DNA of 6,189 nucleotides. Origin: Anaerolineales bacterium. GTDB lineage: Bacteria; Chloroflexota; Anaerolineae; Promineifilales; Promineifilaceae. Shown piece by piece: positions 1-4,930 of the stretch. Every line of letters begins with the position of its first letter. Position 1 is the stretch's first letter. Location: positions 1-6,189 of the forward strand of contig JAGQGA010000346.1 in assembly GCA_020432595.1 (NCBI GenBank). The letters are read 5' to 3'. Position numbers and translations under genes: made by a program. The notes under the pieces are model-generated. The model searched no databases and had not been told where the DNA came from. It worked only from the letters and a program-made list of their open reading frames with translations.

Positions 1-761
1 AAAGCAGCCAACCCCGAGGTAGCGATATGGCATGTGCTAGACCGCCAGTTTGACGGGGCACCGCTGTTTGAGTTCATTACCCACGACCTTCAGGATAAAT
101 GTGTCATTCGGCTGAAGAGTTCGCGCAATTCCCAGGAAAAGTGGGTCAATGAGGCTGGGAAAGAATGTCCGGTGAAGTTGAAGGATGTTCCTCTGGCTGG
201 CAAACAGATAGAGCGATTGAACAAAGTGCGTCTCAAGGGCAAGGTCTATCAGCAAGCCAAGAGAATCATTGAGTGGGGCACGTTGGTTTTGGCAGGGAAA
301 GCTATGCTATTGTGCGAGTGACCTTGTTGAAGCGAGATGGTCATCCCATTTTCAAACAACCGATGCTGTTGTTGACCAACCATAGTGTGGTCACATACCA
401 AGCAGCACTGGGGATTTACCGGATCTACTTGATGCGGTCAAAGATAGAAGAGGTCTTCAAATTTGTGAAAAATGCGGTTGGCTGGGAGGAATTTCAGGTG
501 AGAGATTGGGAATCAATCAAGAATCTGATAGCCACTGCCTTTTTCATTGGGGGATATTTTTATCAAATCGAACCGCAACTGTCCCAACATCCGGCCATTG
601 AATGGCTGTGTCAGTTGGGCAATGGCAAGGGCAAGGTAACGCGCCACTTCTTTTTGGAAGGGTTGCGGAATCTGCTGCTTCATCATCACGTCGAAAGGAT
701 GCGTACCCAATCAGGCATAACAGATGCTGAATGGGAAGATATGCTCTCCCTGGCTTTATGA
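1..761 (+). pseudogene. IS4-family DDE transposase, 5'-truncated by the window edge and frameshifted
   Basis: This is the C-terminal catalytic part of a cut-and-paste transposase. The first segment is open from base 1 and stops at 319-321; the second continues one frame back from about 300 to the TGA at 759-761. The first segment holds the LDRQFD block (Asp codon 40-42), fitting the second catalytic Asp of the DDE triad. The second holds YLMRSKIEEVFKFVK (426-470), matching the IS4 signature Y-x2-R-x3-E-x6-K exactly, with the catalytic Glu codon at 447-449. The two parts join naturally (...LVLAGK / SYAIVRVTLL...) if one base, probably an A in the GGGAAA run at 295-300, has been lost. As read, no full transposase can be made. 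The left end and first Asp lie outside the window, so completeness upstream is unknown. Family call is firm from motifs; the exact IS is not recognised. Confidence 0.87.
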
Positions 762-883
762 CCATTGTTTTCCAGAGTTTTCAAGAAGGAATGAACAACA
801 AGATTCGGCTGTTCAAACGCATTGCTTTTGGCTTGCCATCTTTTGCTCATTTTAGAGCGAGGATTCTTTGGGCTTGTGGTTGA
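761..883 (+). pseudogene. C-terminal fragment of an ISL3-family transposase
   Basis: Directly after the IS4 remnant, another frame reads ...FQEGMNNKIRLFKRIAF..., then ...SFAHFRARILWACG and a TGA at 881-883. The E-G-x-N-N-K-I-[KR]-x3-K-R block followed by an F..FR.RIL segment is the hallmark C-terminus of ISL3-type (IS204/IS1001/IS1096/IS1165) transposases; the Glu at 785-787 would be the last catalytic DDE residue. Only about 35 recognisable residues remain. The frame is open upstream to a TGA at 728-730, but residues before about 776 do not look like the family and overlap the IS4 remnant, so the rest of the transposase is gone. It cannot be functional. The boundary is approximate, the family call good. 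Confidence 0.75.
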
Positions 884-907
884 CCACAGAATTCCTCAGA
901 GAACCCT
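884..907 (+). repeat. candidate right terminal inverted repeat of the ISL3-family remnant
   Basis: The sequence CCACAGAATTCC...AGAACCC starts immediately after the ISL3 transposase stop codon. ISL3 elements usually end within a few bases of that stop, and many have ends of the general form CCACA...AGAGCC, so this probably is the outer end. The partner left end is absent, so the repeat cannot be confirmed internally. The marR-like gene on the other strand ends inside this segment. Confidence 0.4.
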
Positions 908-1366
908 CTTTTGCAGCTTCTCACGTTCCATATCCCAAAGTTTTGTAAATCGTTCAAAAACATCCGCAATGATTTTCAGTTCGCTTTCCGAGTAACTGGA
1001 AATCAATTCATCCTGCGCTTGACGCGCCGATTCAAACCATGCTGCGACCCTATCGGAGCTTGATGGCGCAGGCATGATCAAAGTCCCGCGACGATCTTTG
1101 GGATTAGGTTTTCGCTCAATCAACCCCGCCTTTTCCAGTCGGTCAAGCATGGCCGTTGTCGCCCCGGAAGTTAGGCCCGTGTGCCTGGCAAGTTCAGAAG
1201 GGGCAGCAACCCCTTTGATAAACAGCAGCCGAAGACATTCCATGTCGGTCACATTAAGCCCTGCCCATTCACTCATCGCATTTCTGAACTGCGTTAAATA
1301 AATGCCATAATCCCTCACCGCCATCAGAGCGCGTCTTTTCAAATCCGCTTTTGTCGAATTCGTCAT
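896..1366 (-). CDS. MarR-family transcriptional regulator
   Basis: A 156-residue cytoplasmic DNA-binding protein, typical of MarR regulators, which act as dimers and release DNA on binding a small ligand. The winged helix-turn-helix spans about residues 36-97: LNVTDMECLRLLF, then the helix-turn-helix PSELARHTGLTSGATTAMLD (recognition helix about 65-78), LEKAGLIER, and the wing with the family's D-x-R element (DRRGTLI, from residue 91). Flanking helices (about 6-33 and 98-153) would form the dimer interface. The reading frame is open to 1456, but the extra N-terminal residues cross the promoter region. Three consecutive ATGs lie at 1372, 1369 and 1366; the AAGGG at 1374-1378 sits 7 nt from the third, so 1366 is chosen. 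It is divergent from the DUF1801 gene, its likely target. The last codons and stop fall in a probable IS end, so the native tail may have been altered. Ligand unknown. Confidence 0.87.
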   Translation of the reverse strand: MTNSTKADLKRRALMAVRDYGIYLTQFRNAMSEWAGLNVTDMECLRLLFIKGVAAPSELARHTGLTSGATTAMLDRLEKAGLIERKPNPKDRRGTLIMPAPSSSDRVAAWFESARQAQDELISSYSESELKIIADVFERFTKLWDMEREKLQKRVL

Positions 1367-1373
1367 CATCATA

Positions 1374-1378
1374 CCCTT
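1374..1378 (-). promoter_or_regulatory. ribosome binding site of the marR-like gene
   Basis: AAGGG on the minus strand. Spacing is 1, 4 and 7 nt to the three consecutive ATG codons, which favours the third (1366) as the start. Confidence 0.55.
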
Positions 1379-1387
1379 GACATTGTC

Positions 1388-1416
1388 TTGATTTGCAAGT
1401 ATCTTTATTTTATAAC
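1388..1416 (+). promoter_or_regulatory. predicted promoter of the DUF1801 gene
   Basis: TTGATT (1388-1393) and TATAAC (1411-1416) are separated by exactly 17 nt and match the sigma-70 consensus at 4 of 6 and 5 of 6 bases. Transcription would start near 1423, leaving a leader of about 48 nt with a good ribosome binding site. Confidence 0.5.
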
Positions 1417-1421
1417 TAAAT
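1407..1421. promoter_or_regulatory. candidate MarR operator
   Basis: ATTTTATAACTAAAT is an imperfect 15-bp palindrome: five of seven base pairs are symmetric about the central base. It covers the -10 elements of both outward promoters, where a bound MarR dimer would block both. A looser symmetry, ACATTG at 1380-1385 and CAATGT at 1433-1438, brackets the region. Assignment rests on position and symmetry only. Confidence 0.4.
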
Positions 1422-1435
1422 CTATTCAAATGCAA
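1407..1435 (-). promoter_or_regulatory. predicted promoter of the marR-like gene
   Basis: On the minus strand TTGCAT (1430-1435) and TAAAAT (1407-1412) are separated by 17 nt. The -10 matches the sigma-70 consensus at 5 of 6 bases; the -35 is weaker (TTG conserved). It points to the regulator and overlaps the opposite promoter. Confidence 0.45.
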
Positions 1436-1458
1436 TGTGGTAACAAACACAAGCAAAT

Positions 1459-1464
1459 AAGGAG
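1459..1464 (+). promoter_or_regulatory. ribosome binding site of the DUF1801 gene
   Basis: AAGGAG, 6 nt before the ATG at 1471. This near-consensus site fixes the start. Confidence 0.75.
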
Positions 1465-1470
1465 ATTTCC

Positions 1471-1926
1471 ATGAGCCTCACCAAAAAGTCTACCAAAAAA
1501 TCAGCCGAAGCATTCACCGCCGAAGAAAAAGCCGCCATGAAAGCACGCGCCCAGGAGCTAAAAGCTGAAGCGCGTATGAATAAAAACAGGGAGGAAGGGG
1601 AAAAAGCAATTTTTGCGGCCATTGAACAAATGGAAGCGCATGACAGCGTGATGGCGCAGCGGCTCCATGAGGTGGTCACAGCCGCCGCGCCCGAACTTAT
1701 GCCAAAAACGTGGTATGGCATGCCCGCCTATGCCAACAAAGATGGGAAGGTCATTTGCTTCTTCCAGGCCGCCAGCAAATTTAACGTCAGGTACGCAACC
1801 TTTGGCTTTCAGCATGATGCCAACCTTGACGACGGCAATATGTGGGCCACCAGCTTTGCGCTGATTGAACTCACCCCGGCTGAAGAAGCAAAGATTGAGG
1901 CACTGCTACAGAAAGCGATCAACTAG
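1471..1926 (+). CDS. DUF1801 (YdhG-like) domain protein
   Basis: A 151-residue soluble protein. The N-terminal third (about 1-45) is Lys/Ala/Glu-rich and probably helical (EEKAAMKARAQELKAEAR). The conserved domain covers about 46-150 and contains PELMPKTWYGMPAYANKDGK (74-93), then VICFFQAASKF, and NLDDGNMW (118-125), ending in a helix after ELTPAEE. The PKTWYGMPAY block is the family signature. Related small proteins are widespread in soil bacteria; the wider family includes YdhG and frataxin-like iron-chaperone candidates, but the molecular role of this subgroup is not established and I assign none. It has no signal peptide or membrane segment. The gene starts 104 bp from the divergent marR-like gene and shares its promoter region, so it is probably controlled by that regulator. 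Translation starts at an ATG with AAGGAG 6 nt upstream. Confidence 0.82.
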   Translation: MSLTKKSTKKSAEAFTAEEKAAMKARAQELKAEARMNKNREEGEKAIFAAIEQMEAHDSVMAQRLHEVVTAAAPELMPKTWYGMPAYANKDGKVICFFQAASKFNVRYATFGFQHDANLDDGNMWATSFALIELTPAEEAKIEALLQKAIN

Positions 1927-1954
1927 GGCAATGTTCGCCCTCTAGTCCCAGTTT

Positions 1955-1989
1955 AAGAAGTTCAACTTCTGCCAGAAGTTGAACTTCTT
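1955..1989. repeat. nested-palindrome hairpin after the DUF1801 gene
   Basis: Two 16-base arms (1955-1970 and 1974-1989) are perfect reverse complements around a 3-base loop GCC. Each arm contains a 15-base palindrome of its own: AGAAGTTCAACTTCT in the first, AGAAGTTGAACTTCT in the second. It begins 28 bp after the DUF1801 stop codon. No T-run follows, so it is not a classic intrinsic terminator, though the stem could stop or stabilise transcripts from either side. Confidence 0.8.
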
Positions 1990-2062
1990 GGGAACATCAC
2001 GGCCGTTTTTCTCACCCTCTCACAGCACCATAACCGAAAATCGCCAATTTACCTATCCCCGC

Positions 2063-2068
2063 TATAAT
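2063..2068 (+). promoter_or_regulatory. perfect -10 box just upstream of the prepilin peptidase start
   Basis: TATAAT ends 6 nt before the ATG at 2075. The usual distance from -10 box to +1 would put the transcript's first base at or next to the ATG, suggesting a leaderless mRNA. There is no clear -35 at the right distance and no purine-rich ribosome binding site before the ATG. Confidence 0.4.
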
Positions 2069-2074
2069 CAGCAG

Positions 2075-2755
2075 ATGCTCACCGCTGTCTGGTTTATCCT
2101 GGGTTTACTGCTTGGTATTGGCATCAACGGGCTGGCCGATTTTCTGCCCCACTATCGGCTGCAACCCGCTTTGATACGGCCGTTTTTTTCCTATTTCCAC
2201 CCGCCCCGCAGCAGCCGCGACTGGCTGACGCTGGCAGCAACGGCCGTTTTTCTCGCCCTTCTCACCACCAACACCCAGCACTGGCTCACGCTGCCGTTCA
2301 ACACTCTCTACATCGCCATTCTTATTCTCATCATCGTCATTGATTTGGAGCATAAGCTCATTTTTAACCAGGTGACGTACCCAGGAACGGCCGTTGTCCT
2401 GCTCGGCAGCTTTTTGGTTGACGATAACAGCATTGGGCTGGCACTGGCAGGAACGGCCGTTGGCGGCTTCATTTTCTACGTCATCTACTGGGTTGGCAGC
2501 CGGCTCTTTGGCGACGGGGCTCTCGGCTTTGGCGATGTCAAACTTGCCATGCTCCTGGGAGCCATGCTCGGCTTCCACCGCATCTTTTTTGGCCTGCTGC
2601 TCGGCGTGTTGCTCGGCGGTCTCATTAGCCTGCTGCTGCTGCTTACCCGCCGCGTCTCCCGCCACGATGCCCTCCCCTACGGCCAATATTTGGCGCTGGG
2701 TGGCATTGTTATGCTTATTTGGGGGCAAGAGATCATTGCTTGGTATTTGGCGTGA
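2075..2755 (+). CDS. type A24 prepilin peptidase, short form
   Basis: A 226-residue polytopic inner-membrane aspartyl protease of the PilD/TadV type, which removes leader peptides from type IV pilin-like precursors. The two catalytic aspartates are visible: Asp90 in VIDLEHKLIFN, and Asp154 in the GxGD motif of ALGFGDVKLA. Hydrophobic stretches suggest about six membrane segments (near 2-20, 51-65, 77-90, 103-115, 125-142, 160-195). The N-terminus (GLLLGIGINGLADFLP) echoes the GSFLNVVIYRLP element of full-length enzymes, but no CxxC pairs follow, so the zinc-binding, N-methylating domain is missing or degenerate; it may be a cleavage-only enzyme. The frame extends upstream to a TTG at 1979, but that codon lies in the hairpin and the extra residues are not family-like, so the ATG at 2075 is chosen. 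No pilin or secretion genes are visible, so the partner system is unknown. Five copies of the ACGGCCGTT palindrome lie in or just before this gene. Confidence 0.85.
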   Translation: MLTAVWFILGLLLGIGINGLADFLPHYRLQPALIRPFFSYFHPPRSSRDWLTLAATAVFLALLTTNTQHWLTLPFNTLYIAILILIIVIDLEHKLIFNQVTYPGTAVVLLGSFLVDDNSIGLALAGTAVGGFIFYVIYWVGSRLFGDGALGFGDVKLAMLLGAMLGFHRIFFGLLLGVLLGGLISLLLLLTRRVSRHDALPYGQYLALGGIVMLIWGQEIIAWYLA

Positions 2756-2765
2756 CCAAACAAGA

Positions 2766-2838
2766 AGTAATCAGTAAACGGTAATCGGTAATCGGTCAGT
2801 AGCGCACTGGTTACCGATGACTGATTACCGATTACCGT
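2766..2838. repeat. heptamer-based hairpin between prepilin peptidase and GNAT genes
   Basis: Two 21-base arms (2778-2798 and 2818-2838) are complementary except for one G-T position, which would be a G-U wobble in RNA; the loop is 19 nt. The arms consist of tandem TAATCGG/TAATCAG-type heptamers, and related units begin at 2766. It shares the 15-mer CGGTAATCGGTAATC (2779-2793) with the repeat at 4925-4939. The stem ends 9 nt before the next start codon. There is no downstream T-run, so a terminator role is doubtful. Confidence 0.8.
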
Positions 2839-2847
2839 CTAGCGTAA

Positions 2848-3735
2848 ATGAGTGAATTACAAATACGGCCGTTAACCACCATGGCCGACATTGAACAAGT
2901 ACGGCACGTGCAAATGGCAACGTGGGGCATGGCGGCCGAGGAAACGATTCCGCCCCACACCCTCCATGCCTTGCAGCATCATGGCGCGTCGTTGCTGGGG
3001 GCGTTGGACGGCGACCGAGTGTTGGGGTTTGCTTTTGCCGTGCTTGGCACAATGGACGCACCCGATGAGACGGCGGCAGCCGAGCGGCTCAAGCTGTATT
3101 CGGTGGCAACCGGGCTGCTGCCGGGCTACCAGCAAACAGGGGCGGGCTACCGGCTGAAGCTGGCGCAGCGGGAATTTGCCAACCGGATTGGCGTGCGGTT
3201 GATTAGCTGGACGTATGACCCGTTGATGAGCGTAAACGGCCGTTTTAACATCCACAAGCTCGGCGGGGTCGTCTCCACCTATCACCGCAACTTTCACGGC
3301 ACCATGAGCGGGGTGAACGCCGGGTTGCCCACCGACCGCTTTGAAGTGGATTGGTGGGTAGCGAGCGAACGGGTGCAGGAAAGGGTGCTGGGGGAAAAAC
3401 GGCCGTTGTCTCTTGCCACCCTTCTCAACAGCGGCGCAACGCTGCTCAACCCCACCCAATTCAGCAACCACGGCCACCCCGTCCCACCCGCCACCGTCAA
3501 CACAGAGGGCAACAATTCCGCCCTGCTGGTTGAAATCCCTGCCAATTTCACCGCCCTCAAAACGGCCGATTTTGCCCTAGCACAGCAGTGGCGGCTCCAC
3601 ACCCGCACCCTTTTTGAAACCTTATTCCACCGTGGCTACACCGTCACCGACTTTGTGCAAAGCACCGACGGGCAGCCGCGCAGCTTCTATTTGTTAACAC
3701 AACAGACGCAACCTATTGAATTACCTATGAAATAG
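2848..3735 (+). CDS. COG3375-type GNAT acyltransferase, likely amino acid N-acyl (N-succinyl) transferase
   Basis: A 295-residue cytoplasmic protein of the GNAT superfamily, which transfers acyl groups from acyl-CoA to amines. The GNAT fold covers about 4-170: IRPLTTMADIEQV, then GFAFAVLGTM, and the CoA pyrophosphate loop around LPGYQQTGAGYRLKLAQRE (Q95-Q96-T97-G98-A99-G100), a variant of the usual Q/R-x-x-G-x-G/A. Diagnostic for the COG3375 group are LISWTYDPLMSVNGRFNIHK (118-137), NAGLPTDRFEVDWW (157-170) and the late WRLHTRTLFETLFHRGYTVT (248-267). Members are often annotated only as predicted acetyltransferases. The racemase gene 64 bp downstream suggests the acyl group is succinyl and the acceptor an amino acid; this is inference. 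A stop codon immediately precedes the ATG, so the start is certain not to lie further upstream. No Shine-Dalgarno is present; a hairpin ends 9 nt before it. Confidence 0.83.
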   Translation: MSELQIRPLTTMADIEQVRHVQMATWGMAAEETIPPHTLHALQHHGASLLGALDGDRVLGFAFAVLGTMDAPDETAAAERLKLYSVATGLLPGYQQTGAGYRLKLAQREFANRIGVRLISWTYDPLMSVNGRFNIHKLGGVVSTYHRNFHGTMSGVNAGLPTDRFEVDWWVASERVQERVLGEKRPLSLATLLNSGATLLNPTQFSNHGHPVPPATVNTEGNNSALLVEIPANFTALKTADFALAQQWRLHTRTLFETLFHRGYTVTDFVQSTDGQPRSFYLLTQQTQPIELPMK

Positions 3736-3751
3736 AACGCTGCATTTCCCA

Positions 3752-3778
3752 AATCAGGAAAATCAAGAAAATCTGCGT
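3752..3778. repeat. three 9-bp tandem units in the GNAT-racemase gap
   Basis: AATCAGGAA, AATCAAGAA and AATCTGCGT lie head to tail, the third degenerate. They occupy part of the 64-bp gap between the two genes. No hairpin or promoter was recognised here. Confidence 0.4.
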
Positions 3779-3789
3779 CCTATTTCCCC

Positions 3790-3794
3790 AGGAG
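3790..3794 (+). promoter_or_regulatory. ribosome binding site of the racemase gene
   Basis: AGGAG, 5 nt before the ATG at 3800. Confidence 0.7.
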
Positions 3795-3799
3795 AACCC

Positions 3800-4930
3800 A
3801 TGAAAATCGAAAAAATTGATCTCTATCACATCACCCAATCCCTCGTCAGCCCCTTCACCACCAGCTTTGGCACCGAGCTAGACCGCCACTGCCTCATCTT
3901 GGCGCTCTATGCCGACGGGCTGGTGGGCTGGGGCGAATGCGTGGCTTCCACTGACCCCGGCTACAGCTATGAAACCACCGAAACCGCGTGGCACGTTCTC
4001 ACCAAGTTCCTCATTCCCAGCGTGCTGGGCAAGGAGCTGGACGAGCCGGAGCAGGTGCAGGGATGGATGAGCCAGGTGCGTGGCCACCCGATGGCGAAGG
4101 CAGCGATTGACCAAGCGGCGTGGGACATTACCGCCCAGCGGGATGGGCTGTCGTTTGCCCAAAAATTGGCACTACCCTATCCCGAAGGGCCACGGGAACA
4201 GGTGTCGGTGGGGGTCAGCAACGGCATCCAGCCGTCGGTGGCCGACACGCTCAAGGTGATTGAAGGGCGGCTAAAGGAGGGGTATCGCCGTATCAAGCTG
4301 AAGATTAAGCCGGGGCATGATTTGGAACTGGCACGGGCGGCAACGGCCGCTTTTCCCGATGTGGCGATTATGTTGGATGCGAATTCGGCTTATACGCTGG
4401 AAACGGCCGTTCCCATCTTCCAGGCCATGGACGACCTCAACCTGCTCATGATTGAGCAGCCGCTTGCCCACTACGACATTCTTGACCATAGCTTGCTCCA
4501 CCCGCAAATTAAAAACCCGCTCTGCCTCGATGAAAGCATCCACTCCGACCACGACACCCGCCTCGCCATCACCCTCAACGCCTGCGACATCATCAACATC
4601 AAACCCGCCCGCGTTGGTGGCTTCACCAACGCCCGCAAAATCCACGACCTGTGCCGCGAAGCCGGCATCGCCGTCTGGTGTGGTGGAATGCTCGAAACCG
4701 GTGTCGGTCGCGCCGCCCAGCTTGGCCTCGCCTCCCTCCCCGGCTTCACCCTCCCCGGCGACATTTCTGCCACCGAACGGTATTACAAGCGCGACATCAC
4801 GCAAAACTTTACCCTCAACACCGAAAACAGCACCATTGACGTGCCAACCGGCCTCGGCCTCGGTATTGAAATTGATTTCACCCAGTTGGAAGAGGTGACG
4901 GTGCGGAAGGAAACATTTAGTAATCGGTAA
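3800..4930 (+). CDS. menC: N-succinylamino acid racemase / o-succinylbenzoate synthase (enolase superfamily)
   Basis: A 376-residue cytoplasmic enzyme of the NSAR/OSBS subfamily. Such enzymes either dehydrate SHCHC to o-succinylbenzoate (menaquinone synthesis) or racemise N-succinylamino acids; many do both. The N-terminal capping domain (about 1-125) has the substrate loop SPFTTSFGTE (17-26). The barrel carries the full active site: Lys166 and Lys168 in RIKLKIKPG, the Mg ligands Asp193 (MLDANSAY), Glu219 (IEQPL) and Asp244 (CLDES), and Lys268 (INIKPARVGG). Arg271, three residues after that lysine, corresponds to an arginine reported to favour racemase activity in the Amycolatopsis enzyme. 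No other menaquinone gene is nearby, while an acyltransferase gene sits directly upstream, so the racemase role is preferred; menC is the usual symbol but may mislead. Start supported by AGGAG. The last three residues (SNR) and the stop come from the downstream repeat. It carries one exact and one near copy of the AACGGCCGTT palindrome. Confidence 0.87.
   Translation: MKIEKIDLYHITQSLVSPFTTSFGTELDRHCLILALYADGLVGWGECVASTDPGYSYETTETAWHVLTKFLIPSVLGKELDEPEQVQGWMSQVRGHPMAKAAIDQAAWDITAQRDGLSFAQKLALPYPEGPREQVSVGVSNGIQPSVADTLKVIEGRLKEGYRRIKLKIKPGHDLELARAATAAFPDVAIMLDANSAYTLETAVPIFQAMDDLNLLMIEQPLAHYDILDHSLLHPQIKNPLCLDESIHSDHDTRLAITLNACDIINIKPARVGGFTNARKIHDLCREAGIAVWCGGMLETGVGRAAQLGLASLPGFTLPGDISATERYYKRDITQNFTLNTENSTIDVPTGLGLGIEIDFTQLEEVTVRKETFSNR

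Larger units (their letters stand above)
1999..4411. repeat. iterated palindrome AACGGCCGTT, nine dispersed copies of the core
   Basis: Exact AACGGCCGTT starts at 2239, 2386, 2452, 3235, 3398 and 4402. The 9-base core ACGGCCGTT with a different first base also starts at 1999, 2176 and 2865. One-mismatch copies AACGGCCGAT and AACGGCCGCT start at 3561 and 4342. All but the copy at 1999 lie inside coding genes. Several copies are followed by a T-run. The motif is absent from 1-1998 and 4412-6189. Confidence 0.85.

Noticed and set aside
289..303. Programmed -1 frameshift making a full IS4 transposase
   Set aside because: The heptamer G GGA AAG is present but not in the phase being translated (frame reads GCA GGG AAA GCT), so tandem slippage by one base would not re-pair. 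A lost base is simpler.
1367..1456. Longer N-terminus for the MarR-type protein, starting at 1456
   Set aside because: The extra residues would be encoded across both predicted promoters and are not family-like. ATGs at 1366-1372 follow a ribosome site.
1955..1989. Intrinsic terminator for the DUF1801 gene
   Set aside because: The stem is strong but AT-rich, and no U-run follows (GGGAAC). It is kept as a repeat.
1979..2074. TTG at 1979 as the prepilin peptidase start
   Set aside because: It lies in the hairpin arm, has no ribosome site, and the extra 32 residues are polar and unlike the family. The hydrophobic N-terminus begins at the ATG at 2075.
2105..2728. Long minus-strand frame opposite the prepilin peptidase
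   Set aside because: Its product is low-complexity Glu/Gln/Ala/Asn-rich sequence mirroring the membrane-protein codons; the plus strand has intact catalytic motifs.
2766..2838. CRISPR array or tRNA-like structure in the intergenic repeats
   Set aside because: The units are 7-10 bp and contiguous or inverted, with no regularly spaced spacers and no cloverleaf or CCA end. The same holds for 4919-4989 and 5829-5890.
2933..2938. CGGCCG at 2933 and similar GCGGCCGA sites (such as near 5258) as further palindrome copies
   Set aside because: They share only the six central bases and lack the flanking A and T, so they are expected in GC-rich coding DNA.
4271..4804. Long minus-strand frame opposite the racemase
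   Set aside because: Gly/Val/Glu-rich shadow of the conserved enolase-superfamily barrel; no motif and no ribosome site.
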